Assembly: GCF_001042985.1 (NCBI RefSeq)
Contig: NZ_JYKY01000021.1
Location: 33,606-97,605 of the forward strand
Reading direction: 5' to 3'
DNA: 64,000 nt
Origin: Pseudomonas lundensis
GTDB lineage: Bacteria > Pseudomonadota > Gammaproteobacteria > Pseudomonadales > Pseudomonadaceae
Part shown: piece after piece, positions 1 to 9,401 of the stretch
Position numbering within the stretch: position 1 is the stretch's first letter
Layout: each line of letters begins with the position of its first letter
Program-made: the position numbers and the translations under genes
The notes under the pieces: generated by a model
The model's database searches: none
Seen by the model: only the letters and a program-made list of their open reading frames with translations
What the model was told of the DNA's origin: nothing

Positions 1-570
1 GAGGTAATGCTAAAAAACCTCGAAATGTGTCGTTGCTCGGGCAAAGCCATGGTGATTGGTACGACCGGGTTGACTCAGGCTCAAAAGAACTTGCTGGCCG
101 AGGCGGGTAAAGACATTCCGATCGTGTTTGCGGCTAACTTCAGTGTGGGGGTCAATCTGTCGCTCAAGCTGCTGGATATGGCGGCGCGAGTGATGGGGGA
201 TGATGCGGATATTGAAATCATTGAAACGCATCATCGTCATAAAATCGATGCGCCGTCGGGCACTGCGTTACGCATGGGTGAGGTAATTGCGGATGCACTG
301 GGGCGTGATTTGGAGAAGGTCGCGGTTTACGGTCGCGAAGGTCATACCGGTGCTCGTGAGCGTGAAACCATTGGTTTCGCAACCGTGCGTGGTGGCGATG
401 TGGTGGGTGATCACACCGTGTTGTTCGCTACTGAAGGCGAGCGACTCGAAATTACCCACAAGGCTTCCAGTCGCATGACCTTTGCAAAGGGTGCCGTTCG
501 CGCTGCGTTGTGGCTGGAAGGGCGCAAGCCCGGTCTCTACGATATGCAGGATGTGCTCGACCTGCGCTGA
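1..570 (+). CDS. dapB: 4-hydroxy-tetrahydrodipicolinate reductase, 5'-truncated by window edge
   Basis: DapB reduces 4-hydroxy-tetrahydrodipicolinate with NAD(P)H in the diaminopimelate/lysine pathway in the cytosol. The open frame runs in from base 1 without a stop, so the N-terminal nucleotide-binding part lies outside the window. The visible 189 codons hold VIGTTGLT and the family signature ETHHRHKIDAPSGTA, with the paired catalytic histidines and the lysine. The ATG at 7 is internal, not the start. The gene ends at TGA and is followed by a strong terminator before the carA leader, which is the usual Pseudomonas dapB-carA order. Confidence 0.96.
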   Translation, partial: EVMLKNLEMCRCSGKAMVIGTTGLTQAQKNLLAEAGKDIPIVFAANFSVGVNLSLKLLDMAARVMGDDADIEIIETHHRHKIDAPSGTALRMGEVIADALGRDLEKVAVYGREGHTGARERETIGFATVRGGDVVGDHTVLFATEGERLEITHKASSRMTFAKGAVRAALWLEGRKPGLYDMQDVLDLR

Positions 571-581
571 TTCCCCCCTGT

Positions 582-618
582 AAAATCCGGCTGTTGCTGT
601 ACCAGTAGCCGGATTTTT
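582..618 (+). terminator. Rho-independent terminator after dapB
   Basis: An 11-base arm AAAATCCGGCT (582-592) pairs with AGCCGGATTTT (606-616) across a 13-nt loop and runs into T residues. It lies 12 bases after the dapB stop. Confidence 0.85.
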
Positions 619-740
619 AACCGCTAAGCGATTTCCTGTCGCATTCCCCTGCCTTTAAGGCTTTTTAGCGGTAGACCAAAAAAGCATTTTTCTGTAACCT
701 ACAGCTTTAGTGTGTCCACTAAAAGCGCGCAGATAATTCG

Positions 741-833
741 ATGAAGAAGCGGGGTGACGTGTCCATACGTCACTCCGCTTTTTTACAACCTGCGATCGCC
801 CTTTCAGGCTTTATTTACGGGAGGTCTTCTTGA
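741..833 (+). CDS. carA leader peptide, 30 codons, coupled to carA
   Basis: An ATG at 741 opens a 30-codon frame starting MKKRGDVSIRHSAFLQ and ending RSS-stop at 831-833. Its stop overlaps the TTG start of carA (830-832) in the arrangement TTGA. The frame runs straight through the attenuator-like hairpin at 747-784. A translated leader overlapping a terminator and ending on the start codon of the next gene is what translational coupling plus attenuation would need. Pseudomonas carAB has been described as pyrimidine-controlled with a translated leader; I rely on memory for that and did not check it. No good ribosome site is seen before the ATG at 741, so its expression is inferred. Confidence 0.5.
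   Translation: MKKRGDVSIRHSAFLQPAIALSGFIYGRSS
747..784 (+). promoter_or_regulatory. Terminator/attenuator hairpin in the carA leader
   Basis: AAGCGGGGTGACGT (747-760) pairs over 14 bases, with one G-U, with ACGTCACTCCGCTT (767-780) around the loop GTCCAT. Six T residues (779-784) follow. It lies 46 bases before carA with no other terminator between, so it probably controls read-through into carA. Confidence 0.8.
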
Positions 834-1966
834 CTAAGCAAGCCATACTCGCCCTTGCTGATGGCAGCATTTTTCGCGGCGAAGCCATTGGAGCCGACGG
901 TCAAACCGTTGGTGAGGTCGTTTTTAACACCGCAATGACCGGCTATCAGGAAATCCTTACCGATCCTTCCTACGCTCAGCAAATCGTTACCCTGACTTAC
1001 CCGCATGTAGGCAATACCGGTACTACCCCGGAAGATGCCGAGTCTGATCGTGTCTGGTCCGCAGGTTTGGTTATTCGTGATCTGCCTTTGGTCGCGAGCA
1101 ACTGGCGTAACACGATGTCGCTGTCCGATTACCTGAAAGCCAATAATGTTGTGGCGATTGCAGGCATTGATACCCGTCGCCTGACCCGTATCCTGCGCGA
1201 GAAAGGCTCGCAAAACGGCTGCATCATGGCGGGCGATAACATCTCGGATGAGGCAGCCATTGCAGCTGCGCGTGGTTTCCCGGGCCTGAAAGGCATGGAC
1301 CTGGCGAAAGTTGTCAGTACCGAAAAAACGTACGAGTGGCGCTCTAGTGTCTGGAACCTGGCGACCGACAGTCACCCGACTATCGACGCCTCCGAGCTGC
1401 CTTATCACGTTGTGGCATACGACTACGGCGTGAAGTGGAACATTTTGCGCATGTTGGTAGAACGCGGTTGCCGCGTAACCGTCGTGCCGGCTCAGACCCC
1501 AGCCAGCGATGTACTGGCGTTGAATCCGGATGGCGTGTTCCTGTCCAACGGCCCAGGCGATCCAGAGCCTTGCGATTACGCAATCAAAGCCATCCAGCAA
1601 GTGCTGACAACCGAAATTCCAGTATTCGGCATCTGTCTTGGTCATCAACTGTTGGCGCTGGCCTCCGGTGCCAAGACGGTGAAGATGGGTCATGGCCACC
1701 ATGGTGCTAACCACCCGGTGCAGGATCTGGACACGGGCGTTGTGATGATCACCAGTCAGAACCACGGTTTTGCAGTGGATGAAGCGACGTTGCCTGCCAA
1801 CGTGCGTGCGATCCACAAGTCGCTGTTTGACGGCACGCTGCAGGGCATCGAGCTGACCGACAAGAGCGCATTCAGCTTCCAGGGCCACCCTGAAGCGAGC
1901 CCGGGCCCGAACGACGTAGCACCGCTGTTCGACCGTTTCATCAACGAGATGGCCAAGCGCCGCTAA
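830..1966 (+). CDS. carA: Carbamoyl-phosphate synthase small (glutaminase) subunit
   Basis: CarA hydrolyses glutamine and channels ammonia to CarB for carbamoyl phosphate, feeding arginine and pyrimidine synthesis. At 378 residues it has normal family length. It has the N-terminal CPSase small-chain domain and a C-terminal class I glutamine amidotransferase with GICLGHQ (nucleophile Cys about 269) and FQGHPEASPGP (His/Glu about 353-355). The start is TTG at 830: GGGAGG at 819-824 is well placed, and the leader stop overlaps it. carB follows after 114 bases. Confidence 0.98.
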   Translation: MTKQAILALADGSIFRGEAIGADGQTVGEVVFNTAMTGYQEILTDPSYAQQIVTLTYPHVGNTGTTPEDAESDRVWSAGLVIRDLPLVASNWRNTMSLSDYLKANNVVAIAGIDTRRLTRILREKGSQNGCIMAGDNISDEAAIAAARGFPGLKGMDLAKVVSTEKTYEWRSSVWNLATDSHPTIDASELPYHVVAYDYGVKWNILRMLVERGCRVTVVPAQTPASDVLALNPDGVFLSNGPGDPEPCDYAIKAIQQVLTTEIPVFGICLGHQLLALASGAKTVKMGHGHHGANHPVQDLDTGVVMITSQNHGFAVDEATLPANVRAIHKSLFDGTLQGIELTDKSAFSFQGHPEASPGPNDVAPLFDRFINEMAKRR

Positions 1967-2080
1967 TCCTTTTCCCAGATGAAGTCGTCCAAGGCGGCCC
2001 CGAATACCGGCGGCCCTTGGAGGCTTCAGGAAAAAGACTACCGGCTTGCCCACTGACCTGCGGATTTGAGTGACAAACCC

Positions 2081-5000
2081 ATGCCAAAACGTACAGACAT
2101 AAAAAGCATTCTGATTCTCGGCGCTGGCCCGATTGTTATCGGCCAGGCGTGTGAGTTCGACTACTCCGGCGCTCAGGCCTGCAAGGCACTGCGTGAAGAG
2201 GGTTACCGAGTCATTCTGGTGAACTCCAACCCGGCCACCATCATGACCGACCCGGACATGGCCGATGCCACGTACATCGAGCCTATCAAGTGGCAAACGG
2301 TCGCCAAGATCATCGAAAAAGAACGTCCTGATGCCCTGTTGCCTACCATGGGTGGGCAGACGGCGCTGAACTGTGCATTGGACCTGGAGCGCGAAGGCGT
2401 TCTGGAGAAATTCAATGTAGAGATGATTGGTGCCAATGCGGACACCATCGACAAGGCTGAGGATCGTTCGCGTTTCGACAAGGCGATGAAGTCGATCGGT
2501 CTTGATTGCCCGCGTTCTGGCATTGCTCACAGCATGGAGGAGGCTAACGCCGTTCTCGAGAAGCTTGGCTTCCCGTGCATCATTCGTCCGTCCTTCACCA
2601 TGGGCGGCACGGGTGGTGGTATTGCTTATAACCGCGAAGAGTTTGAAGAGATCTGCTCCCGCGGCCTGGATCTATCTCCAACCAAAGAGCTGCTGATCGA
2701 CGAGTCGCTGATCGGCTGGAAAGAGTACGAGATGGAAGTTGTCCGCGATAAAAAGGACAACTGCATCATCGTCTGCTCGATCGAGAACTTCGACCCGATG
2801 GGTGTGCACACCGGTGACTCGATCACTGTTGCGCCTGCACAGACCCTGACGGACAAGGAATACCAGATCATGCGTAACGCCTCGCTGGCGGTACTGCGTG
2901 AGATCGGCGTCGAAACGGGCGGTTCCAACGTTCAGTTCGGTATTTGCCCGGATACTGGCCGCATGGTCGTCATCGAAATGAATCCGCGCGTGTCCCGTTC
3001 GTCCGCGCTGGCCTCCAAAGCCACGGGTTTCCCGATTGCGCGTATCGCTGCCAAGCTGGCGATTGGCTATACCCTTGATGAGCTGCAAAACGAAATCACG
3101 GGTGGCAAGACGCCAGCCTCTTTCGAGCCTTCTATCGACTACGTCGTGACCAAAATGCCTCGCTTCGCCTTCGAGAAGTTCTCCAAGGCTGATGCACGAC
3201 TGACCACGCAAATGAAGTCTGTTGGCGAGGTTATGGCCATTGGCCGGACTTTCCAGGAGTCTCTGCAAAAGGCGTTGCGTGGCCTTGAAGTCGGTGTGTG
3301 CGGTCTGGATGAAAAACTGGACCTGAGCAACCCGGAAAGCATGGCCGTGCTCAAGCGCGAGCTGACAGTGCCGGGCGCTGAGCGCATCTGGTACGTAGCT
3401 GACGCATTCCGTGCAGGCATGACGGTCGAAGACATCTTTGGCATGAACATGATTGATCCTTGGTTCCTGGTGCAGATCGAAGACCTGATCAAGGACGAAG
3501 AGAAAATTAAGACGCTGGGTCTTGCCAGCATCGACCGCGACATGATGTATCGCCTCAAGCGCAAGGGTTTTTCGGATCAGCGTCTGGCCAAGCTGCTGGG
3601 GGTTACCGAGAAAAACCTGCGTCGCCATCGCCACAAGCTGGAAGTGTTCCCGGTTTATAAGCGTGTTGATACCTGTGCAGCCGAGTTCGCCACCGACACC
3701 GCCTACATGTACTCGACCTATGAGGAAGAGTGTGAAGCGAATCCTTCGGATCGCGACAAAATCATCATTCTGGGTGGCGGTCCGAACCGTATTGGTCAAG
3801 GTATCGAGTTTGACTACTGCTGCGTACACGCGGCTCTCGCGTTGCGTGCTGATGGTTACGAAACCATCATGGTCAACTGCAACCCGGAAACAGTTTCGAC
3901 GGACTACGACACTTCGGATCGTCTGTATTTCGAGTCTGTCACTCTGGAAGACGTTCTGGAAATCGTACGGGTCGAGAAGCCAAAAGGTGTGATTGTTCAG
4001 TACGGCGGTCAGACGCCACTGAAGCTGGCGCGTGCACTTGAAGAAGCTGGCGTGCCGATCATTGGCACCAGCCCGGATGCAATCGACCGTGCTGAAGACC
4101 GTGAGCGCTTCCAGCAAATGGTCGAGCGTTTGAACCTGCGTCAGCCGCCAAACGCAACCGTGCGCAGTGAAGATGAAGCCATCCGCGCGGCCAGCAAAAT
4201 CGGTTACCCGCTGGTGGTTCGTCCTTCCTACGTGCTGGGCGGCCGTGCGATGGAAATCGTGTACGAAGAGGAAGAACTCAAGCGCTACCTGCGTGACGCG
4301 GTGAAGGTGTCTAACGACAGCCCGGTTCTGCTGGATCACTTCCTGAACTGTGCCATCGAGATGGATGTTGACGCGGTTTGTGACGGTACGGATGTCGTGA
4401 TCGGCGCGATCATGCAGCACATTGAGCAGGCAGGCGTTCACTCGGGCGACTCCGCTTGCTCGTTGCCTCCTTACTCGCTGCCACTGCACATCCAGGACGA
4501 GATGCGCGAACAGGTCAAGAAGATGGCGCTGGAGTTGGGTGTTGTCGGCCTGATGAACGTTCAACTGGCACTGCAAGGGGAAGACATCTACGTAATTGAA
4601 GTGAACCCGCGCGCTTCGCGCACCGTTCCTTTTGTCTCCAAGTGCATTGGTGTCTCACTGGCAATGATTGCTGCGCGCGTCATGGCAGGTAAAACCCTGA
4701 AGGAAATCGGTTTCACCAAAGAAATCATTCCTAACTTCTACAGTGTGAAAGAAGCGGTGTTCCCGTTCGCCAAATTCCCGGGTGTTGACCCGATCCTTGG
4801 TCCTGAGATGAAGTCCACCGGTGAAGTGATGGGGGTAGGTGATACCTTCGGTGAGGCATTTGCGAAGGCTCAAATGGGCGCGAGCGAAGTATTGCCAACT
4901 GGCGGCACCGCCTTTATCAGTGTGCGTGATGACGACAAGCCTTTGGTGGCAGGTGTTGCGCGTGACCTGATCGCTTTGGGCTTCGAGGTGGTTTCCACAG

Positions 5001-5302
5001 CGGGCACGGCCAAGTTTATTGAAGCGGCAGGATTGAAGGTACGCCGTGTCAACAAGGTGACCGAAGGTCGCCCTCACGTTGTCGATATGATCAAAAATGA
5101 CGAAGTCACGCTGATTATCAACACAACTGAAGGTCGTCAGTCGATTGCTGACTCTTATTCCATTCGTCGTAACGCCTTGCAGCACAAGATTTATTGCACC
5201 ACGACCATTGCTGCTGGCGAAGCGATCTGTGAAGCGCTTAAATTCGGCCCTGAAAAAACCGTACGTCGCTTGCAGGATCTACACGCAGGATTGAAGGCAT
5301 GA
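2081..5302 (+). CDS. carB: Carbamoyl-phosphate synthase large subunit
   Basis: CarB uses two ATP to make carbamoyl phosphate from bicarbonate and the ammonia delivered by CarA. From ATG 2081 the protein is 1073 residues, the classic length, and starts MPKRTDIKSILILGAGPIVIG. An in-frame TTG at 2066 would add five residues but does not match the family start. Two homologous ATP-grasp halves are visible (SFTMGGTGGGIAYN near residue 170, RPSYVLGGRAMEIVYEE near 710). They are followed by the C-terminal allosteric MGS-like domain that senses UMP and ornithine in this family. Its stop overlaps the greA start (ATGA at 5299-5302), so the two are translationally coupled. Confidence 0.98.
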   Translation: MPKRTDIKSILILGAGPIVIGQACEFDYSGAQACKALREEGYRVILVNSNPATIMTDPDMADATYIEPIKWQTVAKIIEKERPDALLPTMGGQTALNCALDLEREGVLEKFNVEMIGANADTIDKAEDRSRFDKAMKSIGLDCPRSGIAHSMEEANAVLEKLGFPCIIRPSFTMGGTGGGIAYNREEFEEICSRGLDLSPTKELLIDESLIGWKEYEMEVVRDKKDNCIIVCSIENFDPMGVHTGDSITVAPAQTLTDKEYQIMRNASLAVLREIGVETGGSNVQFGICPDTGRMVVIEMNPRVSRSSALASKATGFPIARIAAKLAIGYTLDELQNEITGGKTPASFEPSIDYVVTKMPRFAFEKFSKADARLTTQMKSVGEVMAIGRTFQESLQKALRGLEVGVCGLDEKLDLSNPESMAVLKRELTVPGAERIWYVADAFRAGMTVEDIFGMNMIDPWFLVQIEDLIKDEEKIKTLGLASIDRDMMYRLKRKGFSDQRLAKLLGVTEKNLRRHRHKLEVFPVYKRVDTCAAEFATDTAYMYSTYEEECEANPSDRDKIIILGGGPNRIGQGIEFDYCCVHAALALRADGYETIMVNCNPETVSTDYDTSDRLYFESVTLEDVLEIVRVEKPKGVIVQYGGQTPLKLARALEEAGVPIIGTSPDAIDRAEDRERFQQMVERLNLRQPPNATVRSEDEAIRAASKIGYPLVVRPSYVLGGRAMEIVYEEEELKRYLRDAVKVSNDSPVLLDHFLNCAIEMDVDAVCDGTDVVIGAIMQHIEQAGVHSGDSACSLPPYSLPLHIQDEMREQVKKMALELGVVGLMNVQLALQGEDIYVIEVNPRASRTVPFVSKCIGVSLAMIAARVMAGKTLKEIGFTKEIIPNFYSVKEAVFPFAKFPGVDPILGPEMKSTGEVMGVGDTFGEAFAKAQMGASEVLPTGGTAFISVRDDDKPLVAGVARDLIALGFEVVSTAGTAKFIEAAGLKVRRVNKVTEGRPHVVDMIKNDEVTLIINTTEGRQSIADSYSIRRNALQHKIYCTTTIAAGEAICEALKFGPEKTVRRLQDLHAGLKA

Positions 5303-5781
5303 GCATAACCAAATACCCAATGACGGTTCAGGGCGCCAAAGCCCTCGAAGAAGAGCATGCGCACCTGACGAAGGTTGTTCGGCCCAAGTTGAGCCAGGAC
5401 ATTGGCACGGCACGGGAGCTGGGTGACCTGAAGGAAAACGCTGAATATCATGCAGCTCGTGAACAGCAAGGCATGGTGGAAGCGCGCATTCGTGATATCG
5501 AAGGCCGCATGCAGAACGCAGTCATTATCGATGTGACGACCATCCCCCATACCGGAAAGGTGATTTTCGGTACGACGGTAGAGATCGCTAACGTTGAAAC
5601 TGATGAAAGCGTGACCTACCAGATCGTTGGTGAGGATGAGGCTGATTTCAAGCTCGGAAAAATCTCTGTCGGGTCCCCGCTTGCTCGTGCCTTGATCGCC
5701 AAGGAAGAGGGCGATGTGGTGGCTGTGAAGACGCCAAGCGGTGTGATCGAGTACGAGATTGTTGAAGTTCGCCACATCTGA
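5299..5781 (+). CDS. greA: Transcription elongation factor GreA
   Basis: GreA enters the secondary channel of RNA polymerase and stimulates cleavage of backtracked RNA. The 160-residue protein has the N-terminal coiled coil with the conserved stretch GDLKENAEYHAAREQQ and the C-terminal FKBP-like domain (IVGEDEADFK, GDVVAVKTPSG). The ATG at 5299 overlaps the carB stop by four bases. A 9-bp GC-rich hairpin (5788-5808) follows the stop but lacks a T run. Confidence 0.97.
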   Translation: MSITKYPMTVQGAKALEEEHAHLTKVVRPKLSQDIGTARELGDLKENAEYHAAREQQGMVEARIRDIEGRMQNAVIIDVTTIPHTGKVIFGTTVEIANVETDESVTYQIVGEDEADFKLGKISVGSPLARALIAKEEGDVVAVKTPSGVIEYEIVEVRHI

Positions 5782-6214
5782 ACACAGGCGCCCGCTTCGA
5801 GCGGGCGCACTGGTTTGGCAGCTAACCCAGGTGTTGTGGGTTGGCGGTCTGTGGTTGATGCATTTAGGATTGATGCCGGTGCTGGCCCAAATCGGACTGG
5901 CGCCGTTGTTGGTAGAAGAGATCGGCAATACGCTTGAAGTGCTGCTGGTCATATTTTCAGCCGTCTGCGTGTTTGTGCAGGCGCTGGTATTGGCCAGGAC
6001 TGAGGGCGTTGAGAGTATTTGGCGCGACCTGCGTGGGCAGCTGTTGCTGATGGCGCTGGTCGGTTGTGCGTTGTATCTCGCAGGGCATTCATGGCTGACT
6101 GAAGCATTGCGCTGGCAGTCGTTTTTTTACTGGTTGGCTGGCTTTTCGGGTTTGATTCTGGTGCTTCAGCCTATTCCGGGTGAGAGTATCAGGGCGCGCT
6201 TTGCACGCCCTTGA
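5759..6214 (+). CDS. DUF4149-like small membrane protein
   Basis: A hydrophobic protein of up to 151 residues with about four predicted membrane segments (starting QVLWVGGLWLMHLGLMPVLA; others near residues 55-75, 95-110 and 120-138). It resembles the DUF4149 family found next to greA in pseudomonads; I recognise the pattern but no function is known. The start is uncertain. The TTG codons at 5759 and 5762 lie inside greA, and the GC hairpin after greA falls within the first codons, so a later start such as GTG near 5832 is possible. Confidence 0.7.
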   Translation: MLKFATSEHRRPLRAGALVWQLTQVLWVGGLWLMHLGLMPVLAQIGLAPLLVEEIGNTLEVLLVIFSAVCVFVQALVLARTEGVESIWRDLRGQLLLMALVGCALYLAGHSWLTEALRWQSFFYWLAGFSGLILVLQPIPGESIRARFARP

Positions 6215-6226
6215 CCCTTGTCGACA

Positions 6227-6535
6227 TCACTTGAAGCGGTGGATGTTCGACAGTTGCTTGTTTACATTGACGTTCTTGCGGTACAGAAGCGCCATTTTGC
6301 CAATCACCTGAACCAGTTCTGCTTTGCCGCTTTTGCAGAGTTCTGCAATGGCAACCAAGCGAGATTCGCGGTCCAGGATGTTGACTTTGATTTTAATCAG
6401 CTCGTGATCGCCCAATGCGCGTTCGAGTTCGGTTAAAACACCTTCAGTCAAACCATTGTCAGCCACAGTCAATACTGGTTTCAGATGGTGGCCAATGGAT
6501 TTGTACTGTTTCTTCTGCTCTTGAGTGAGCGGCAT
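6227..6535 (-). CDS. yhbY: YhbY family RNA-binding (CRM domain) protein
   Basis: A 102-residue single CRM-domain protein starting MPLTQEQKKQYKSIGHHLKP. It carries the family GLTEGVLTELERAL and HELIKIKV blocks. YhbY associates with pre-50S ribosomal particles in E. coli. It is divergent from rlmE, the usual arrangement, with a shared 107-base promoter region (6536-6642). The T-rich stretch TTTATATTTTTT before rlmE lies there. Confidence 0.93.
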   Translation of the reverse strand: MPLTQEQKKQYKSIGHHLKPVLTVADNGLTEGVLTELERALGDHELIKIKVNILDRESRLVAIAELCKSGKAELVQVIGKMALLYRKNVNVNKQLSNIHRFK

Positions 6536-6642
6536 AATCTGACCCCTGTGTCTGATCTTGTAAAAAGCGGCGGCCAGTTTACCCGAGCGAGTCCCAGACC
6601 GCCCAGTTAATCACGACCCGTTTATATTTTTTGAGGTGGCCC

Positions 6643-7293
6643 GTGGCCCGTTCCAAAACTAGCCTGAATTGGCTGAAAGAACATTTCAACGATCCTTACG
6701 TCAAAATGGCGCAGAAAGACGGATACCGTTCGCGTGCCAGCTACAAGCTGTTGGAGATCCAGGAGCGTGATCGGTTGATTCGCCCCGGTATGACGGTGAT
6801 CGACCTGGGCGCTGCTCCAGGTGGATGGTCGCAAGTGACCAGTCGTCTGATCGGTGGTCAGGGGCGCTTGATTGCTTCCGACATCCTGGAAATGGACAGC
6901 ATTCCTGACGTGACCTTCATTCAGGGGGATTTCACTCAGGACGATGTGTTGGCCCAAATACTGGAGGCCGTCGGAAATACGCAGGTAGACCTTGTGATTT
7001 CAGATATGGCCCCCAATATGAGTGGATTGGCCGCTGTTGATATGCCGCGCGCGATGTTCCTGTGTGAATTGGCACTGGATCTGGCAGGGCGCGTATTGCG
7101 ACCAGGTGGTGATTTTCTGATTAAGGTCTTCCAGGGGGAAGGCTTCGACCAGTACCACAAAGACATCCGTAAGCTGTTCGAAAAAGTGCAGATGCGTAAG
7201 CCATTGTCATCGCGTGACAGGTCCCGGGAGCAGTATTTGCTGGGTCGTGGCTTCCGCGGTATTGAAGGTTCTGCCAGCGATGAGCGTCTCTGA
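6643..7293 (+). CDS. rlmE: 23S rRNA (uridine-2'-O-)-methyltransferase (FtsJ)
   Basis: RlmE methylates the 2'-O of U2552 in the 23S A loop late in 50S assembly. GTG at 6643 gives 216 residues (MARSKTSLNWLKEHFND). TGAGGTGG just upstream is the ribosome site, and it excludes the TTG at 6631. The SAM-binding motif VIDLGAAPGGWSQ lies near residue 50, with the catalytic K-D-K-E set of the FtsJ fold (VISDMAPNMSG near 122, FLIKVFQGEGF near 160). ftsH follows after 183 bases, in which I see no terminator or clear promoter. Confidence 0.97.
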   Translation: MARSKTSLNWLKEHFNDPYVKMAQKDGYRSRASYKLLEIQERDRLIRPGMTVIDLGAAPGGWSQVTSRLIGGQGRLIASDILEMDSIPDVTFIQGDFTQDDVLAQILEAVGNTQVDLVISDMAPNMSGLAAVDMPRAMFLCELALDLAGRVLRPGGDFLIKVFQGEGFDQYHKDIRKLFEKVQMRKPLSSRDRSREQYLLGRGFRGIEGSASDERL

Positions 7294-7476
7294 CCAGGGC
7301 GATAGTTTTATTTGTATCGCTTTACAGATCTGGCATAACGAATATTGTGTAGTCGAAGTTTCACAAAGGGTTACAGACGGAGCCTGCAAGCCTTGTAGGC
7401 AATGTAGTAAGTTATGCCGGTGAATATCATGCGAAGCACGCTTTCAGTAGCGGAGCTTGCTTCAGAGGGTAGCTAA

Positions 7477-9393
7477 TTGAACGATATGGCAAAGAATCTG
7501 ATCCTGTGGTTGATCATCGCCGCTGTCCTTGTGACCGTGATGAACAACTTCTCCAGTCCAAACGAGCCACAAACCCTCAACTATTCCGACTTCATCCAGC
7601 AAGTTAAGGATGGCAAGGTCGAGCGCGTAGCGGTTGACGGCTACGTGATTACCGGCAAGCGCAGTGATGGCGATACCTTCAAGACCATTCGTCCGGCAAT
7701 TCAGGACAATGGTTTGATTGGTGATCTGGTGGATAACCACGTCACTGTCGAAGGTAAGCTGCCAGAGCAGCAAAGTATCTGGACGCAACTGCTGGTTGCG
7801 AGCTTCCCGATTCTGGTAATCATTGCGGTCTTCATGTTCTTCATGCGGCAGATGCAGGGCGGCGCTGGCGGTAAAGGCGGCCCGATGAGCTTTGGCAAGA
7901 GCAAAGCGCGGTTGCTGTCTGAAGACCAGGTCAAAACGACCTTGGCAGATGTTGCAGGCTGCGACGAAGCCAAAGAAGAAGTAGGCGAACTGGTCGAGTT
8001 CTTGCGAGATCCGGGGAAATTCCAGCGCTTGGGCGGTCGTATTCCGCGTGGTGTGCTGATGGTAGGCCCGCCTGGTACGGGTAAAACCCTGATTGCCAAG
8101 GCGATTGCCGGTGAAGCCAAGGTTCCATTCTTTACGATTTCAGGCTCTGACTTTGTCGAGATGTTTGTAGGTGTGGGTGCGAGCCGTGTTCGCGACATGT
8201 TTGAGCAGGCTAAGAAGCACGCCCCGTGCATTATCTTTATCGACGAGATTGACGCGGTAGGTCGCCATCGTGGTGCTGGCATGGGCGGTGGTCACGACGA
8301 GCGTGAGCAGACCCTCAACCAGTTGCTGGTTGAGATGGACGGCTTCGAAATGAACGATGGCATCATCGTAATTGCCGCGACCAACCGTCCTGACGTGCTT
8401 GACCCGGCTCTGTTGCGTCCGGGGCGTTTCGACCGTCAAGTGGTGGTTGGTCTGCCAGATATCCGTGGTCGTGAGCAGATTCTCAAAGTTCACATGCGCA
8501 AAGTGCCCATTGGGGATGATGTTCAGCCAGGCGTCATTGCGCGGGGTACGCCCGGCTTTTCAGGGGCTGACCTGGCTAACCTGGTGAACGAGGCTTCGCT
8601 GTTCGCAGCTCGCACCGGTAAGCGTGTTGTGGAGATGAAAGAGTTTGAATTGGCCAAAGACAAAATCATGATGGGTGCCGAGCGCAAATCCATGGTGATG
8701 TCGGACAAGGAAAAACGGAACACGGCTTACCACGAAGCGGGTCACGCGATTGTTGGTCGCGTAGTGCCTGAGCATGACCCTGTTTACAAGGTTTCGATCA
8801 TCCCTCGTGGTCGGGCATTGGGTGTCACGATGTTCCTGCCTGAAGAGGATCGTTACAGCCTGTCCAAGCGTGCGCTGATCAGTCAGATTTGTTCGCTGTA
8901 TGGCGGTCGTATTGCAGAAGAAATGACGCTGGGGTTTGATGGTGTCACTACAGGTGCCTCCAACGACATCATGCGTGCCAGCCAGATTGCCCGGAATATG
9001 GTTACCAAATGGGGCCTTTCCGAAAAACTGGGTCCTTTGATGTATGCCGAAGACGATGAGTCCTATCTGGGTCGTGGCGGCGGCGGTCAGGGTGCCAATG
9101 TTTCGGGTGAAACAGCCAAGTTGATCGACTCGGAAGTGCGCAGCATCATTGATCAGTGCTACGGAACGGCCAAGCAGATCCTGACCGACAACCGTGACAA
9201 GCTGGAAGCCATGGCTGATGCCCTGATGAAGTACGAGACGATCGATGCAGATCAGATTGACGACATTATGGCGGGTCGACCTCCGCGTGAGCCGCGTGAT
9301 TGGGGTGATGGTTCGGGCACACCGACAGCGCCGACGCTGGATAAAACCGAGCGTCCGGAAACACCGATCGGTGGTCCGGCAGCAGATCACTAA
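7477..9393 (+). CDS. ftsH: ATP-dependent zinc metalloprotease FtsH
   Basis: A membrane-anchored AAA+ protease that degrades misfolded membrane proteins and regulatory substrates. Two N-terminal membrane segments (residues about 8-25 and 103-123) flank a periplasmic domain. Walker A GPPGTGKT lies near 197, Walker B IIFIDEIDAVG near 253 and the zinc motif HEAGH near 420. TTG at 7477 is chosen because AGAGGGT sits seven bases before it; ATG at 7486 is the alternative. The 638-residue length is normal. folP follows after 8 bases. Confidence 0.98.
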   Translation: MNDMAKNLILWLIIAAVLVTVMNNFSSPNEPQTLNYSDFIQQVKDGKVERVAVDGYVITGKRSDGDTFKTIRPAIQDNGLIGDLVDNHVTVEGKLPEQQSIWTQLLVASFPILVIIAVFMFFMRQMQGGAGGKGGPMSFGKSKARLLSEDQVKTTLADVAGCDEAKEEVGELVEFLRDPGKFQRLGGRIPRGVLMVGPPGTGKTLIAKAIAGEAKVPFFTISGSDFVEMFVGVGASRVRDMFEQAKKHAPCIIFIDEIDAVGRHRGAGMGGGHDEREQTLNQLLVEMDGFEMNDGIIVIAATNRPDVLDPALLRPGRFDRQVVVGLPDIRGREQILKVHMRKVPIGDDVQPGVIARGTPGFSGADLANLVNEASLFAARTGKRVVEMKEFELAKDKIMMGAERKSMVMSDKEKRNTAYHEAGHAIVGRVVPEHDPVYKVSIIPRGRALGVTMFLPEEDRYSLSKRALISQICSLYGGRIAEEMTLGFDGVTTGASNDIMRASQIARNMVTKWGLSEKLGPLMYAEDDESYLGRGGGGQGANVSGETAKLIDSEVRSIIDQCYGTAKQILTDNRDKLEAMADALMKYETIDADQIDDIMAGRPPREPRDWGDGSGTPTAPTLDKTERPETPIGGPAADH

Positions 9394-9401
9394 GGCTTGA
9401 A

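Noticed and set aside
815..2530. 571-codon open frame antisense to carA/carB
   Set aside because: It mirrors the codon bias of the true genes, has no recognisable domain, and covers two conserved genes.
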